DNA from: Reinekea marinisedimentorum
Lineage (GTDB): Bacteria; Pseudomonadota; Gammaproteobacteria; Pseudomonadales; Natronospirillaceae
Direction: 5' to 3'
Length of the DNA stretch: 64,000 bases
NCBI RefSeq assembly: GCF_004341165.1
Contig: NZ_SLZR01000001.1
Coordinates: 186,001-250,000 of the forward strand
Shown: piece after piece, positions 13,053 to 24,740 of the stretch
Layout of the letters: every line of letters begins with the position of its first letter
Numbering within the stretch: position 1 is the first letter of the stretch
Translations under genes and position numbers: made by a program
The notes under the pieces: generated by a model
Database searches by the model: none
Seen by the model: only the letters and a program-made list of their open reading frames with translations
What the model was told of the DNA's origin: nothing

Positions 13053-13460
13053 ATGGCGCTACCTGCTTATGATGTCACCGCAGCGGTTATTGAGCGCGAT
13101 AACAAGGTCTTTTGTGCGCGGCGGGCTGCTCATAAGGATTTAGCCGGTTTCTGGGAGTTTCCCGGTGGCAAAATTGAGCCCAGTGAGTCGTTTGTCGGCT
13201 GCCTGCAGCGTGAACTGAAAGAAGAGCTGGGTATTGAAGCAAAGGTGGAGAAGTACTTGATGACCACTACGCATCAATACCCGGATAAACTCATCAGGCT
13301 TTATGTATACCGGGTTGCCTGGCTTACCGGAGAGCTTACCTGCAGCGACCATGATGAAACCTGTTGGTTGCCGGTTGCACGCCTGAGAGAGCTGAAGTGG
13401 GCACCGGCGGATCTGCCAATCCTGGACTATTTGGCCAGTGATTCACGGACCACTAAATAG
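13053..13460 (+). CDS. NUDIX (MutT/NudG-like) nucleotide pyrophosphohydrolase
   Basis: Hydrolyses a nucleoside diphosphate linked to another moiety, probably an oxidised or non-canonical (d)NTP. The Nudix box is complete: GGKIEPSESFVGC followed by RELKEELGI. 135 residues from the ATG at 13053, which has AGGGAAA upstream; an earlier in-frame start at 13035 lies inside mnmE and is less likely. The short length and WEFPGGK context resemble NudG/MutT-1 type proteins. It overlaps the convergent hydrolase gene by 8 bp at its 3' end. Confidence 0.85.
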   Translation: MALPAYDVTAAVIERDNKVFCARRAAHKDLAGFWEFPGGKIEPSESFVGCLQRELKEELGIEAKVEKYLMTTTHQYPDKLIRLYVYRVAWLTGELTCSDHDETCWLPVARLRELKWAPADLPILDYLASDSRTTK

Positions 13461-14361
13461 ATTCGTTAATCACCAGATCACGGATATCCTGCCAGATATC
13501 CACAGCATTGATTTCATTCACCAATTCATGCCGCGCCTGTGGGTAAACCTTAAAGGTCTGCAGGTTTAAACCCTGCTTTTTAATCTGTTCCGCCAGTATC
13601 GAAACTCCACGACCAAACTCACCTACCGGATCATCTGAGCCTGATAACAGGTGTATCTTTAATTGTTTGGGCCACAGACTTAGGTTGATAGCCCGCATTC
13701 CACCGATGAAATCATTCCAGAATGACAGTGTGCATGAAAAGCCGCAAAACGGATCCAGCGTGTAGGCTTCTACCTGTTCCGGGTCACGGCTGAGCCAGTC
13801 ATAGTCGGTACGGTTGGGTTTAAATTTACGGTTGAAGCTGCCAAAGCTGAGCCAATCGACCAATTTGCTGGTCGAGGTCTTTCCCTTAAAAGTTATTAAC
13901 AGCTTAATCAACAGCTGGGAAACGAACAGTTTAGGTTTATCCACGCGGTTGCTGCCGCAGAGGATGACCTGATTGAGCTCGGTGTGATGGGTCTGAATAT
14001 AGTTCTGTACCAGGAACGAGCCCATGCTGTGGCCGAGCAGCGTGATGGGCGCCTCGGGCAGTTCTTCACGGGTGAATTCAAGCGTCTTGTGGATATCTTT
14101 AACGACGCGCTGCCAGCCATCGGTTTCGGCAAAGAATCCGAGTTCCTGTTCCTCACAATCCATACCGTGCCCGCGCAGGTTCAGGGTCACCACGGCAATA
14201 TCCTGTTCGGTCAGCCAGTCTGCCATCGGTGCATAGCGTTCGCTGTATTCTGCCATGCCATGAACGATAACCAGAATCTGGTTGACTCGCTTCGGCCGCC
14301 AGACACGAACCGGTATTTCATGACCATCGTCGGCAAGCAGGAATTCTTCAAGATATTGCAT
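13453..14361 (-). CDS. Alpha/beta hydrolase, monoacylglycerol-lipase-like
   Basis: 302 residues of the serine aminopeptidase/hydrolase_4 type. Visible elements: oxyanion region VHGMAEYSERY near residue 34, nucleophile elbow GHSMGS near 110, acid DDPVGEFG near 242 and histidine in QARHELVNE near 277. No signal peptide. Related proteins are monoacylglycerol lipases or lysophospholipases; the true substrate is not shown by sequence. Monocistronic, with an AT-rich promoter region upstream (14362-14539). Confidence 0.85.
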   Translation of the reverse strand: MQYLEEFLLADDGHEIPVRVWRPKRVNQILVIVHGMAEYSERYAPMADWLTEQDIAVVTLNLRGHGMDCEEQELGFFAETDGWQRVVKDIHKTLEFTREELPEAPITLLGHSMGSFLVQNYIQTHHTELNQVILCGSNRVDKPKLFVSQLLIKLLITFKGKTSTSKLVDWLSFGSFNRKFKPNRTDYDWLSRDPEQVEAYTLDPFCGFSCTLSFWNDFIGGMRAINLSLWPKQLKIHLLSGSDDPVGEFGRGVSILAEQIKKQGLNLQTFKVYPQARHELVNEINAVDIWQDIRDLVINESI

Positions 14362-14539
14362 GCGGTTCTCTGTATAGATTTAAATTAATGTACAGGCTAA
14401 ATACAGCTATTTCACGCCTTGTTAAAAGGATATTCACAGCTTATCCAGTCATTGTATAAACCAGCCGGATTAAAATGCTGTTTAACCAAGTTTTTACTTT
14501 ATCTTCAATTAGACGCATTTATCTGCAAAATAGCGTATT

Positions 14540-15151
14540 TTAATCGTTTTTATCGATAATAATTTTATGCTGCTGTTGCTCTACTTTGGCCTTCAGGTAG
14601 TTGCTGTTGAACTTATTCACATATACACCGGTGTTTACACATTCCGTCACGGTGATGCCAGCTTGGTTCAGCTCTTTGGTTTTATGAGGGTTATTGGTGA
14701 GCAGCCGAATTGTGGATATTTTTAGTGCTTTGAGCATCTCAATGGCGGGGGTAAAGTCGCGCAGGTCATGATCGAAGCCAAGCAGCGCATTCGCTTCATA
14801 GGTATCGATGCCTTTATCCTGTAAAACGTAGGCATCCAGTTTGTTGTACAGACCAATACCCCGGCCTTCCTGTCGCAGATACAGGATGACGCCACCCTCT
14901 TCTGCCATTCGCCGCTGGGCTTCATGCAGCTGCTCGCCACAATCGCAGCGCAGTGACCCAAAGACATCTCCGGTCAGGCATTCCGAGTGGATACGCACCA
15001 GAGGTGACGGCTGTTTTTCAGGTTCACCGTAAATGATAGCAATGTGTTCTTTATCGTCTGACAGACCATTGAAGCTGATAAAACGCGTGTTTACAGGTTT
15101 GTCGATATTGGGCACCGGAACGGTAACACTGGCCCGTTTTTCTGCGGTCAT
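14540..15151 (-). CDS. ribA: GTP cyclohydrolase II
   Basis: First step of riboflavin synthesis: GTP to 2,5-diamino-6-ribosylamino-4(3H)-pyrimidinone 5'-phosphate. 203 residues. The zinc cysteines are in [20 protein letters not shown] and the catalytic loop is [14 protein letters not shown]. It is a single-function RibA (no fused RibB domain). No FMN riboswitch is visible in the 129 bp upstream, and no other riboflavin genes are adjacent. Confidence 0.95.
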   Translation of the reverse strand: MTAEKRASVTVPVPNIDKPVNTRFISFNGLSDDKEHIAIIYGEPEKQPSPLVRIHSECLTGDVFGSLRCDCGEQLHEAQRRMAEEGGVILYLRQEGRGIGLYNKLDAYVLQDKGIDTYEANALLGFDHDLRDFTPAIEMLKALKISTIRLLTNNPHKTKELNQAGITVTECVNTGVYVNKFNSNYLKAKVEQQQHKIIIDKND

Positions 15152-15280
15152 ACTGTTTCCATATTGAATAACGGTAAGTTCAGGAGTTTAAGTTTAAAGT
15201 AATTTCACCAGAGAATTATCACTTTATTTGCTTTACTAACAGCAATGAAATAGTCGATACGAAGCAGGCGGGCAATTTCG

Positions 15281-16270
15281 ATGGCTGAATTTGCAGTAAT
15301 TGGCGGCGGTCTGGCAGGTACAACTTTAGCGAATTCTTTAAAGGGTGCCGGCCATCTTGTCGCAATATTTGAAAAAAACGATGAATGCGGCGGACGCTTA
15401 GCCTCACATATTGCCGATCAATGGCAGGCTGATATCGGCACTCAGTATTTCACGGCAAAAACTGAAGAGTTTCAACAGCAGGTGGATCAATGGCAAGCGC
15501 ATGGCCTGGCCCAGGTTTGGCCGGTAGAGCCCTGGATTTACGAATCGGAAGAGCTGAAACAGAGTTCTAAAAAATCGGTGGTCCGCTATGTCGGTACGCC
15601 GGCGATGACGTCCTTGATCGAGCCGCTGGACGATGACATTCAGGTGTATACCCAAACCCGGATTGACCGGTTGGACCGGCACAACGGGAAATGGCGTCTG
15701 TGGGATGCCAACGGCGAACACTTCGGCTTTTTCGATGCCGTACTTATTACCGCGCCAATGGCACAAACCATGGCCTTGTTGCCACCTTCCCATCATCTGG
15801 GCTATTCAGCGCGTCATACGGTTATGAAGCCCTGCTGGAGCTGTGCGATTACTTTTGATGCAGCGCTGGCAATCGATGTTAATGCTGTGTTCTGCAACAA
15901 CGGCATTGTCAGTTGGGTTGCCAGGGACAGCAGCAAGCCACAGCGGAATTCAGCGCTTGAGACCTGGGTGGTGCATTTTTCAGCTTCCTGGACCAGCAAT
16001 CACCTTCAGGCGACAGAAGATCTGGTGATCAATCAGTCGCTCAACTTTCTTGGCCAGATCGCCACGCAAGCCTTACCGCCGGTGAAAGATGCCTACAGCC
16101 ATTGCTGGTTGTATGCGATGAACAGTGCAGCGTCGAAGGCGATGTCACTGTGGGATAAGCAGCAGAGAATCGGCATTGCCGGTGACTGGACTATGGGAAC
16201 ACGGCTGGAGGATGCCTGGCTGAGTGCCCAGCGTCTGGCAAAAGAAGTTATCCACAGCGGAGAGTTTTAA
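15281..16270 (+). CDS. FAD-dependent amine oxidase/renalase-like protein
   Basis: 329 residues. An N-terminal Rossmann dinucleotide fold begins VIGGGLAGTTLANSL, followed by the FAD ribose-binding glutamate (IFEKN) and GGRLAS, typical of the NAD(P)-binding/flavin amine oxidase superfamily. A second FAD contact, GIAGDWTMGTRLEDAWLSA, is near the C-terminus. These traits resemble bacterial renalase-like proteins, which oxidise isomeric forms of NAD(P)H, but the substrate is an inference. No signal peptide. It ends 5 bp before the stop of a convergent 40-codon gene. Confidence 0.8.
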   Translation: MAEFAVIGGGLAGTTLANSLKGAGHLVAIFEKNDECGGRLASHIADQWQADIGTQYFTAKTEEFQQQVDQWQAHGLAQVWPVEPWIYESEELKQSSKKSVVRYVGTPAMTSLIEPLDDDIQVYTQTRIDRLDRHNGKWRLWDANGEHFGFFDAVLITAPMAQTMALLPPSHHLGYSARHTVMKPCWSCAITFDAALAIDVNAVFCNNGIVSWVARDSSKPQRNSALETWVVHFSASWTSNHLQATEDLVINQSLNFLGQIATQALPPVKDAYSHCWLYAMNSAASKAMSLWDKQQRIGIAGDWTMGTRLEDAWLSAQRLAKEVIHSGEF

Positions 16271-16275
16271 ATCTA

Positions 16276-16398
16276 TCAGGCCGTCATGAACAGCAGGAAC
16301 AGGCAAAGGGTTAGCATCAGGCCCTGAGCAACACCCAGAAAGATTGTGGTTTTTGAATGTTGTTTATCGTCGGGCCGACCGGTGGGTAGACGGTTCAT
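16276..16398 (-). CDS. Small single-span membrane protein (40 aa)
   Basis: Reads MNRLPTGRPDDKQHSKTTIF followed by one hydrophobic helix (about residues 19-40) ending FMTA. AGGA lies 8 nt before the ATG at 16398, a good ribosome-binding site. The N-terminal half is polar and basic, the C-terminal half is a transmembrane segment. No family recognised. Its location between the renalase-like gene and a 269-bp gap fits a real short gene; it could act as a membrane-protein partner, but nothing shows its role. Confidence 0.6.
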   Translation of the reverse strand: MNRLPTGRPDDKQHSKTTIFLGVAQGLMLTLCLFLLFMTA

Positions 16399-16511
16399 CG
16401 ATTAATCCTGCGGTGTACTGTATTCGACTAAAGTCTAATGAAAGGCGGGTGTTGGTCAAATAATGATCGTCCCGATTATCGGGTCTAATTGACAATCACC
16501 ACCGGAAGCCA

Positions 16512-16528
16512 CAGAGCGCAACGCTCTG
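16512..16528. other. Small perfect hairpin
   Basis: CAGAGCG, 3-nt loop CAA, CGCTCTG, in the gap between the small membrane protein and fklB. There is no T tract, so it is not an ordinary terminator. The rest of the gap (16399-16667) shows nothing else I can name. Confidence 0.35.
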
Positions 16529-16667
16529 CCGCTGGGCTAAAAATGTTTAGATTTGTACTCTAACCAGGCATTGACGGTACAGCGGGTTGCAAGGCTGAAA
16601 AATGCACGCCCGGCAGGATGTGTTACACTTCGCGGCCAAATTAATACCAGCCTGAAACAGGATTTTT

Positions 16668-17288
16668 ATGTCTAAATACGATACCCCGGAATTACGAGTC
16701 AGCTACGGAATTGGTCGCCAGATGGGTAACCAGCTTCTTCAACAGCCTTTCGAAGGCCTGAGTATTGAAGCGGTAACTGAAGGTGTTATGGATGCCTTCA
16801 ATCAGGTTGCAGACCCGATTAACCCAATGGATATGCAACAGGCTTACGAAGTGATCCGTGAGCGTCTGGCAGCGGCTCAAGCTGAAAAAGAAAAAGAACT
16901 GGCTGGTGAAGGTCAGGCCTTCCTGGAAGAAAACGCCAAGCGTGACGGTGTTGTGACCACTGAATCCGGTCTGCAATACGAAGTGATTGCTTCCGGTGAT
17001 GCTGCAGGTAAGAAGCCGGCAATCAACTCCACGGTTAAAACTCACTACCACGGTACGTTGATTAACGGTCAGGTGTTCGACAGCTCTGTTGAACGTGGTC
17101 AGCCGATTGAATTTGCAGTGAACGGTGTCATCCCTGGCTGGACAGAAGCGTTACAGCTGATGGTTCCCGGCGACAAGTGGAAGCTGTATATCCCTCATAA
17201 CCTGGCGTACGGCGCTCAGGGTGCCGGTGGTGCGATTGGTCCTTACCAGGCGCTGGTATTTGAAGTGGAATTGCTGGATATCGTTTAA
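16668..17288 (+). CDS. fklB: FKBP-type peptidyl-prolyl isomerase (FklB/FKBP22)
   Basis: Catalyses cis-trans isomerisation of proline peptide bonds. 206 residues: an N-terminal dimerisation domain with a long helix (about 1-90) and a C-terminal FKBP domain (about 105-206) with VKTHYHGTLINGQVFDSS, VIPGWTEALQLM and YGAQGAGGAIGP. No signal peptide, so it is cytoplasmic like E. coli FklB rather than periplasmic FkpA. Followed by yciH after 75 bp. Confidence 0.93.
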   Translation: MSKYDTPELRVSYGIGRQMGNQLLQQPFEGLSIEAVTEGVMDAFNQVADPINPMDMQQAYEVIRERLAAAQAEKEKELAGEGQAFLEENAKRDGVVTTESGLQYEVIASGDAAGKKPAINSTVKTHYHGTLINGQVFDSSVERGQPIEFAVNGVIPGWTEALQLMVPGDKWKLYIPHNLAYGAQGAGGAIGPYQALVFEVELLDIV

Positions 17289-17363
17289 GTTCAGCACCCG
17301 GGGTTCATTCGGCCGTGCCGGTGAGCCCGTCTCATCCTGACGCATTAGGACGACTGATCAAGC

Positions 17364-17756
17364 ATGGCTCAGAAAAAAGTGAATGGCCTGGCTGGCCTGG
17401 ACTCCCTATTCAGCAATAGCTCCCGTGTATACAGTACCGAACAGGGCCGAATCTGCCCGCAGTGCGATCAGCCTGTTGATGACTGTATCTGCCGGCAAGC
17501 GGCAGTGCCTGAAGGCGATGGTATTGTCCGGCTGAAGCGAGAAACCAAAGGTCGAAAGGGTAAAGGCGTTACGCTGGTTGAAGGTGTATTGCTGGCTCCG
17601 GATGATCTCAAAGTTCTGGCTAAAGAACTGAAAACCAAAGCCGGTACCGGCGGTACGGTGAAAGACGGTGTTATAGAGATTCAGGGCGATTGCCGTGATT
17701 TGCTGTTTAAAATACTGTCTGAAAAAGGCTACCAGGTTAAGAAAGCCGGTGGCTGA
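17364..17756 (+). CDS. yciH: SUI1/YciH family translation factor
   Basis: Bacterial relative of eIF1, thought to help initiation fidelity. 130 residues: an N-terminal segment with a CPQC...CIC cysteine cluster (about residues 32-44), then the SUI1 fold with KTKAGTGGTVKDGVIEIQGD and a C-terminal LSEKGYQVKKAGG. Length and sequence are normal. It is followed 33 bp later by a UPF0149-like gene. Confidence 0.92.
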   Translation: MAQKKVNGLAGLDSLFSNSSRVYSTEQGRICPQCDQPVDDCICRQAAVPEGDGIVRLKRETKGRKGKGVTLVEGVLLAPDDLKVLAKELKTKAGTGGTVKDGVIEIQGDCRDLLFKILSEKGYQVKKAGG

Positions 17757-17789
17757 TACGTTTTATCAATCATATTTCTAGGGAAATCT

Positions 17790-18422
17790 ATGTCTGACCC
17801 TTGGGTAAAAAGCCTCAGCTATCGCCAGGCGCTGGACGGGCTTACACAACGTTTTGCTGAACTGAAACAGCAAGACCGCATTGCTGCAACGGAGCTCTAC
17901 CCTGCTCTGGAAACCATCGATGGCTATTTGTTTGCCATTAACAGCGCACCGGCGGTTATTTCACCGACAGAATGGCTGGGCGATTTGCTGCCGCTGATTC
18001 AACTGCCGGATGAGCAGCCGGGGGATTCAGTAAACATGCTGATTTCCTATCAGCTGCACAGCAAGGCACGCATGGAACAGCAGAAGTACGCCTTGCCGGA
18101 CGAAACCGACCCGCTGAAGGCCATCACTGCCGGCAGTGTTCTGAACAGTTTCAGCCATGGCTATGAGCGTGGTTACAGCCGGGTAAATTCGCTCTGGTCG
18201 GCGATGACGCCGGAAGAGTTGCGCCAAGAGCTTGATACACAGGTGTTTGCGCTGACTTTCTTTACCAGTACAGACAATGCAAAAAAATACATCAGTGATA
18301 AAAACCTGAAGCTGCGCCCGGATCAACTGGCGGAGCAGATTTTGGCTAACCTGCCAAAAGCCGCCGATTTGCATGTGCGGTTGGGTATGGCCGTTGCTGC
18401 CAGCCGGCAAACATCACACTGA
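17790..18422 (+). CDS. UPF0149/YecA-like protein
   Basis: 210 residues, no signal peptide or membrane span. The stretch around residues 44-68 (GYLFAINSAPAVISPTEWL) resembles the EGFLTAL...P..WLP pattern of UPF0149/YecA/YgfB proteins, whose function is unclear. No SEC-C zinc motif is seen at the C-terminus. Start ATG at 17790 with AGGGAAA upstream. Family placement is tentative. Likely co-transcribed with yciH and ended by the hairpin at 18427-18445. Confidence 0.6.
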   Translation: MSDPWVKSLSYRQALDGLTQRFAELKQQDRIAATELYPALETIDGYLFAINSAPAVISPTEWLGDLLPLIQLPDEQPGDSVNMLISYQLHSKARMEQQKYALPDETDPLKAITAGSVLNSFSHGYERGYSRVNSLWSAMTPEELRQELDTQVFALTFFTSTDNAKKYISDKNLKLRPDQLAEQILANLPKAADLHVRLGMAVAASRQTSH

Positions 18423-18426
18423 ATGC

Positions 18427-18450
18427 ATGGCGGTTAAACCGCCATTTCTA
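18427..18450 (+). terminator. Terminator between convergent genes
   Basis: Stem ATGGCGG (18427-18433) and CCGCCAT (18439-18445) with loop TTAAA, then TTTCTATTG. Located 4 bp after the stop of the 17790 gene and facing the 18474 gene. Confidence 0.6.
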
Positions 18451-18473
18451 TTGAAGAGTGTCCCTCTGAGGCC

Positions 18474-19130
18474 TTAAAACCGCCAACCCAGCGATGCTCT
18501 TACATCATAAGCAAAGACATCACCGTCGAAATTACCCAGGTCTTCCAGATAATCTTTAATGGTTGAAGGGTCGCGATAGGTAGCGGCCAAATCGAAGGTT
18601 AAGGTATCGGAGTTATAACCAAAGCCGGCGCCAACATAGTAGCCGGATAGTTCTCCGTTATTGGCAGAGTCGCCGGAATCGGTAATTTCAGAAACCGACC
18701 AGCCCGCCATCAGGTAAGATTTTGAACCGTAACGACCGACCCCGGGCCCGGCTTTTACGCCCAGCTCAAAACCGGATTGATACACGGTATCGTCAAAATC
18801 GACATTTTCTTCATCAATGCTGGTCACCAGAGGCATAAAGAAATAGCTGCCGGTGGCGGCAAACCAGTTGTGGTTGTATTCCGCATTGATACCGAAACCG
18901 AGAAACAGGTACAGATCGTCGTCTGTCGACCAAGCCTGAAAGCGGCTGTCTGCTCCGATGATAACGCCACCCAGTTTGGCCAGTTTTTCCGGACCGTGAC
19001 AGTGATACTCACCGGTTTCGTGGTCGTCGTGGCATTCGTATTTATCCAGCGCACCGATATCGGCAAGGGTCACCGCAGAAAGGCTGCTGAGTGCGATGGT
19101 ACTGAGGCAAAACTTGAGTCCGGTTTGCAT
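18474..19130 (-). CDS. Outer-membrane beta-barrel-like protein with N-terminal Cys/His motif
   Basis: 218 residues with a signal peptide (about 1-23, cut near TLA-D). Right after it comes YECHDDHETGEYHCHGPEK, a Cys/His-rich motif that could bind a metal. The rest is alternating aromatic and polar strands rich in Gly and Tyr, ending LGWRF; a C-terminal Phe is the usual OmpA/porin assembly signal. So a small outer-membrane barrel of perhaps eight strands is likely. Function unknown; the Cys/His motif is unusual in such proteins. Monocistronic. Confidence 0.65.
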   Translation of the reverse strand: MQTGLKFCLSTIALSSLSAVTLADIGALDKYECHDDHETGEYHCHGPEKLAKLGGVIIGADSRFQAWSTDDDLYLFLGFGINAEYNHNWFAATGSYFFMPLVTSIDEENVDFDDTVYQSGFELGVKAGPGVGRYGSKSYLMAGWSVSEITDSGDSANNGELSGYYVGAGFGYNSDTLTFDLAATYRDPSTIKDYLEDLGNFDGDVFAYDVRASLGWRF

Positions 19131-19299
19131 GTTTGATCTCCCAAAAATCGTTATATAAGCGTAATCTTATCCCACCAGGGGGGCTCAATGCGCCCCTGTA
19201 CGGCCATTTGCCGAGTGAAAAGTGCAGACGGCGGGCCGTTAATAAGCCTGGAACTGCTGATATACTTCGCTGCCCTTCGGTCTGAACAAGGAAAGATTC

Positions 19300-19926
19300 A
19301 TGCTTAATATGACACTGCTCGCTGCTTTTATACCGACCTTCTTATTCGTCTCCTTTACCCCGGGTATGTGCATGACGCTTTCTATGACCCTGGGCATCAC
19401 CATTGGCGTGCGCCGCACCCTTTGGATGATGATTGGCGAACTGCTGGCGGTGGGTCTGGTTGCTGTGTCAACGGTGGTTGGTGTAGCGGCTATTCTTATG
19501 CAGGTACCTTGGGCGTTTACGGTGTTTAAATGGCTGGGTGGTTTGTATTTGCTGTGGCTGGGTTATCAGATGTGGCGCTCACGGGGTAAGATGGCTATTC
19601 CCGATCGCGTTGAAGGCGAGCGTGGCAGAGCATCCAGAAGCGCGCTGTTCGTGCAGGGGTTTGTTACGGCCATTGCTAATCCGAAGGGCTGGGCGTTCTT
19701 TATGGTGCTGTTGCCGCCCTTTATTGATGAATCCTTACCGCTGGCGCCGCAGTTGTTGGTGCTGGTGGTTATAATCCTGTTTATTGAATGGATTGCCCTG
19801 ATGACATACGCCACCGGTGGCCATTCCCTGAACCGAATATTGCAGAAATCATCGAATGTGCGGCTGCTGAATCGCATTGCCGGCAGTCTGATGGCCGCCG
19901 TTGGGGTTTGGTTGGCGCTGGGTTAA
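19300..19926 (+). CDS. LysE/RhtB family amino-acid exporter
   Basis: 208 residues, about six hydrophobic helices. The N-terminus ends its first helix with FTPGMCMTLSMTLGITIGVRR, the family's conserved TPGP-like region (here TPGM), and LYLLWLGYQMWRS follows near residue 80. The family exports amino acids such as lysine or homoserine; the substrate cannot be told. Followed by a DUF212 gene after 43 bp. Confidence 0.88.
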   Translation: MLNMTLLAAFIPTFLFVSFTPGMCMTLSMTLGITIGVRRTLWMMIGELLAVGLVAVSTVVGVAAILMQVPWAFTVFKWLGGLYLLWLGYQMWRSRGKMAIPDRVEGERGRASRSALFVQGFVTAIANPKGWAFFMVLLPPFIDESLPLAPQLLVLVVIILFIEWIALMTYATGGHSLNRILQKSSNVRLLNRIAGSLMAAVGVWLALG

Positions 19927-19969
19927 ATATGTTTTAATGCTGGAAATTTAAGGAAGGTTTTCTAAATCA

Positions 19970-20446
19970 ATGGAAGTTTTTTCATTCCCTTTGTTAGCGG
20001 CAATTGCCGGTAACCTGAGTGCGCAGTTTGCCAAAGCCCTGATTCAGGGTATCAGCAAGAAAAGCCTGAGCCCGGAGGTGATCTTTGCCTCGGGTGGTAT
20101 GCCCAGCAGCCATTCGTCAACGGTATCTGCCTTGACCATTGCTATTGGCCTTCATGAGGGCTTTGGCTCCAGCCTGTTTGCGATGTCGGCCGTCTTTACC
20201 GGCGTGGTTGCATACGATGCGATGGGGGTGCGCCTGGCCGCCGGCAGACATGCGGCTGCGCTGAATGTCGTCGTTGAGGAGCTGCGCATTCTCAGTGAGC
20301 TGGCGCGCGAAAACCGCCCCGACCGTGGTCGCCTGGTGATGCAGCGCTTCCGTGAACGCATCGGTCACAGCCTGGAAGAAGTCTTCGCCGGCCTTACCTT
20401 TGGTGGCTTGATCGCTGTCGCCTTTTATCATCTGTTCTATGCTTAA
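19970..20446 (+). CDS. Divergent PAP2/DUF212 membrane protein (YuiD-like)
   Basis: 158 residues, mostly hydrophobic. The family hallmarks are GGMPSSHSSTVSAL and AYDAMGVRLAAGRHAAALN, which recall the catalytic motifs of PAP2 acid phosphatases, so a membrane phosphatase role is possible, though not demonstrated for DUF212. Preceded by AAGGAAGG. Lies between the LysE exporter and the aldo/keto reductase, probably read with them. Confidence 0.85.
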   Translation: MEVFSFPLLAAIAGNLSAQFAKALIQGISKKSLSPEVIFASGGMPSSHSSTVSALTIAIGLHEGFGSSLFAMSAVFTGVVAYDAMGVRLAAGRHAAALNVVVEELRILSELARENRPDRGRLVMQRFRERIGHSLEEVFAGLTFGGLIAVAFYHLFYA

Positions 20447-20476
20447 GCCTCACCAATAACAACCGAGGTAAGTTTC

Positions 20477-21466
20477 ATGGAGTATCGTCGTTTAGGCCGT
20501 TCCGGGCTTCAGGTCAGTGCACTGTCTTTGGGTTCCTGGGTTACCTTTGGTAAACAGGTGAATATGCGTGATGCTAAAACCCTGTTGAAAACAGCCTATG
20601 ATGCCGGGGTGAACTTCTTTGATAACGCCGAAGGCTATGAAGCCGGAGAATCTGAGAAGATTATGGGCGAAGCCATCGCCTCACTCGGCTTACCGCGGGA
20701 TTCCTTCATTGTTTCCTCCAAGGTGTTCTGGGGCGGAGACCAACCCACACAGCGTGGCCTCAGCGCCAAACATGTACGCGACGCCTGCGATGCAGCGCTC
20801 GGCCGACTGAAGGTGGATTATCTCGATCTGTTTTACTGTCACCGCCCGGATATCGATACCCCGGTCGCTGAAACCGTGCGTGCCATGCACAACCTGATTC
20901 AGCAGGGTAAGGTGCTCTATTGGGGAACATCAGAATGGTCTGCCCAGCAGATTACCGAGGCGCACCTGGCTGCGCGCGAATTTGGCCTGACCCCGCCAAC
21001 CATGGAGCAACCTCAATACAACCTGCTGCACCGCGATAAGGTCGAAGCTGAGTTCCTGCCGCTCTATGAAAACTATGGCATGGGCACCACCATCTGGTCA
21101 CCACTGGCCTCGGGCTTACTGACCGGTAAGTACGCGGAAGGTATACCGGAGGGCAGCCGCCTTGCACTGCCGGGTTATGAATGGCTGCGTGAACTTTGGG
21201 AAACCGAAAACGGTAAGCAAAAACTAGAAGTCATCAAAAAGCTGCTGCCGCTGAGTAAAAAGCTGGGAGTTTCAATGCCGCATCTGGCGATTGCCTGGTG
21301 CTTGAAGAACCCTAACGTCAGCACCGTCATACTCGGCGCTTCACGTCTGAGTCAACTGGAAGATAACCTCGAGTCGCTGACTGCGGTTCCGAAACTGACC
21401 GACGATGTTATGCAGGAAATTGAAGCCATTGTCGGCAATAAGCCGGCGGCACCGCAACGCTGGTAG
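20477..21466 (+). CDS. Aldo/keto reductase, Kv-beta/YghZ type
   Basis: NADPH-dependent carbonyl reductase of the TIM-barrel AKR superfamily. 329 residues, close to the voltage-gated channel beta-subunit subgroup. Catalytic tetrad visible: Asp in FDNAEGY, the Tyr of the same motif, Lys in SSKVFWG and His in FYCHRPD. Phosphate-binding end VILGASRLSQLEDNLE. RBS GAGG before the ATG at 20477. Such enzymes reduce aldehydes such as methylglyoxal; the real substrate is unknown. Confidence 0.92.
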   Translation: MEYRRLGRSGLQVSALSLGSWVTFGKQVNMRDAKTLLKTAYDAGVNFFDNAEGYEAGESEKIMGEAIASLGLPRDSFIVSSKVFWGGDQPTQRGLSAKHVRDACDAALGRLKVDYLDLFYCHRPDIDTPVAETVRAMHNLIQQGKVLYWGTSEWSAQQITEAHLAAREFGLTPPTMEQPQYNLLHRDKVEAEFLPLYENYGMGTTIWSPLASGLLTGKYAEGIPEGSRLALPGYEWLRELWETENGKQKLEVIKKLLPLSKKLGVSMPHLAIAWCLKNPNVSTVILGASRLSQLEDNLESLTAVPKLTDDVMQEIEAIVGNKPAAPQRW

Positions 21467-21475
21467 CCCGTCGCG

Positions 21476-21506
21476 GGTGAGCCATGCCGGTGGGCTGCTC
21501 ACCTTT
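21476..21506 (+). terminator. Possible weak terminator after aldo/keto reductase
   Basis: GGTGAGC (21476-21482) and GCTCACC (21497-21503) with a 14-nt loop, followed by TTT only. The short T run makes this uncertain. Confidence 0.35.
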
Positions 21507-21582
21507 CCTGATCTTTCAGAAGTCATAATATTTGTGAAAGGCTTTGAGTCTGGCCAGCGGCTTCGCTATGCTTTCTGTGTTT

Positions 21583-24685
<3,103 letters not shown>

Positions 24686-24690
24686 CACAA

Positions 24691-24724
24691 AAAAAAACCG
24701 GCCATGAAATTGGCCGGTTTCTTC
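24691..24724. terminator. Bidirectional terminator lacZ / secreted protein
   Basis: Stem AAACCGGCCA (24695-24704) and TGGCCGGTTT (24711-24720) with a 6-nt loop, preceded by an A run and followed by a short T run. It serves both lacZ (+) and the convergent 24741 gene (-). Confidence 0.9.
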
Positions 24725-24740
24725 GATAGCTGACGTTGAA

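Noticed and set aside
15152-15280. FMN riboswitch upstream of ribA
   Set aside because: No conserved RFN helices seen in the 129-bp AT-rich gap; single-function ribA usually lacks it.
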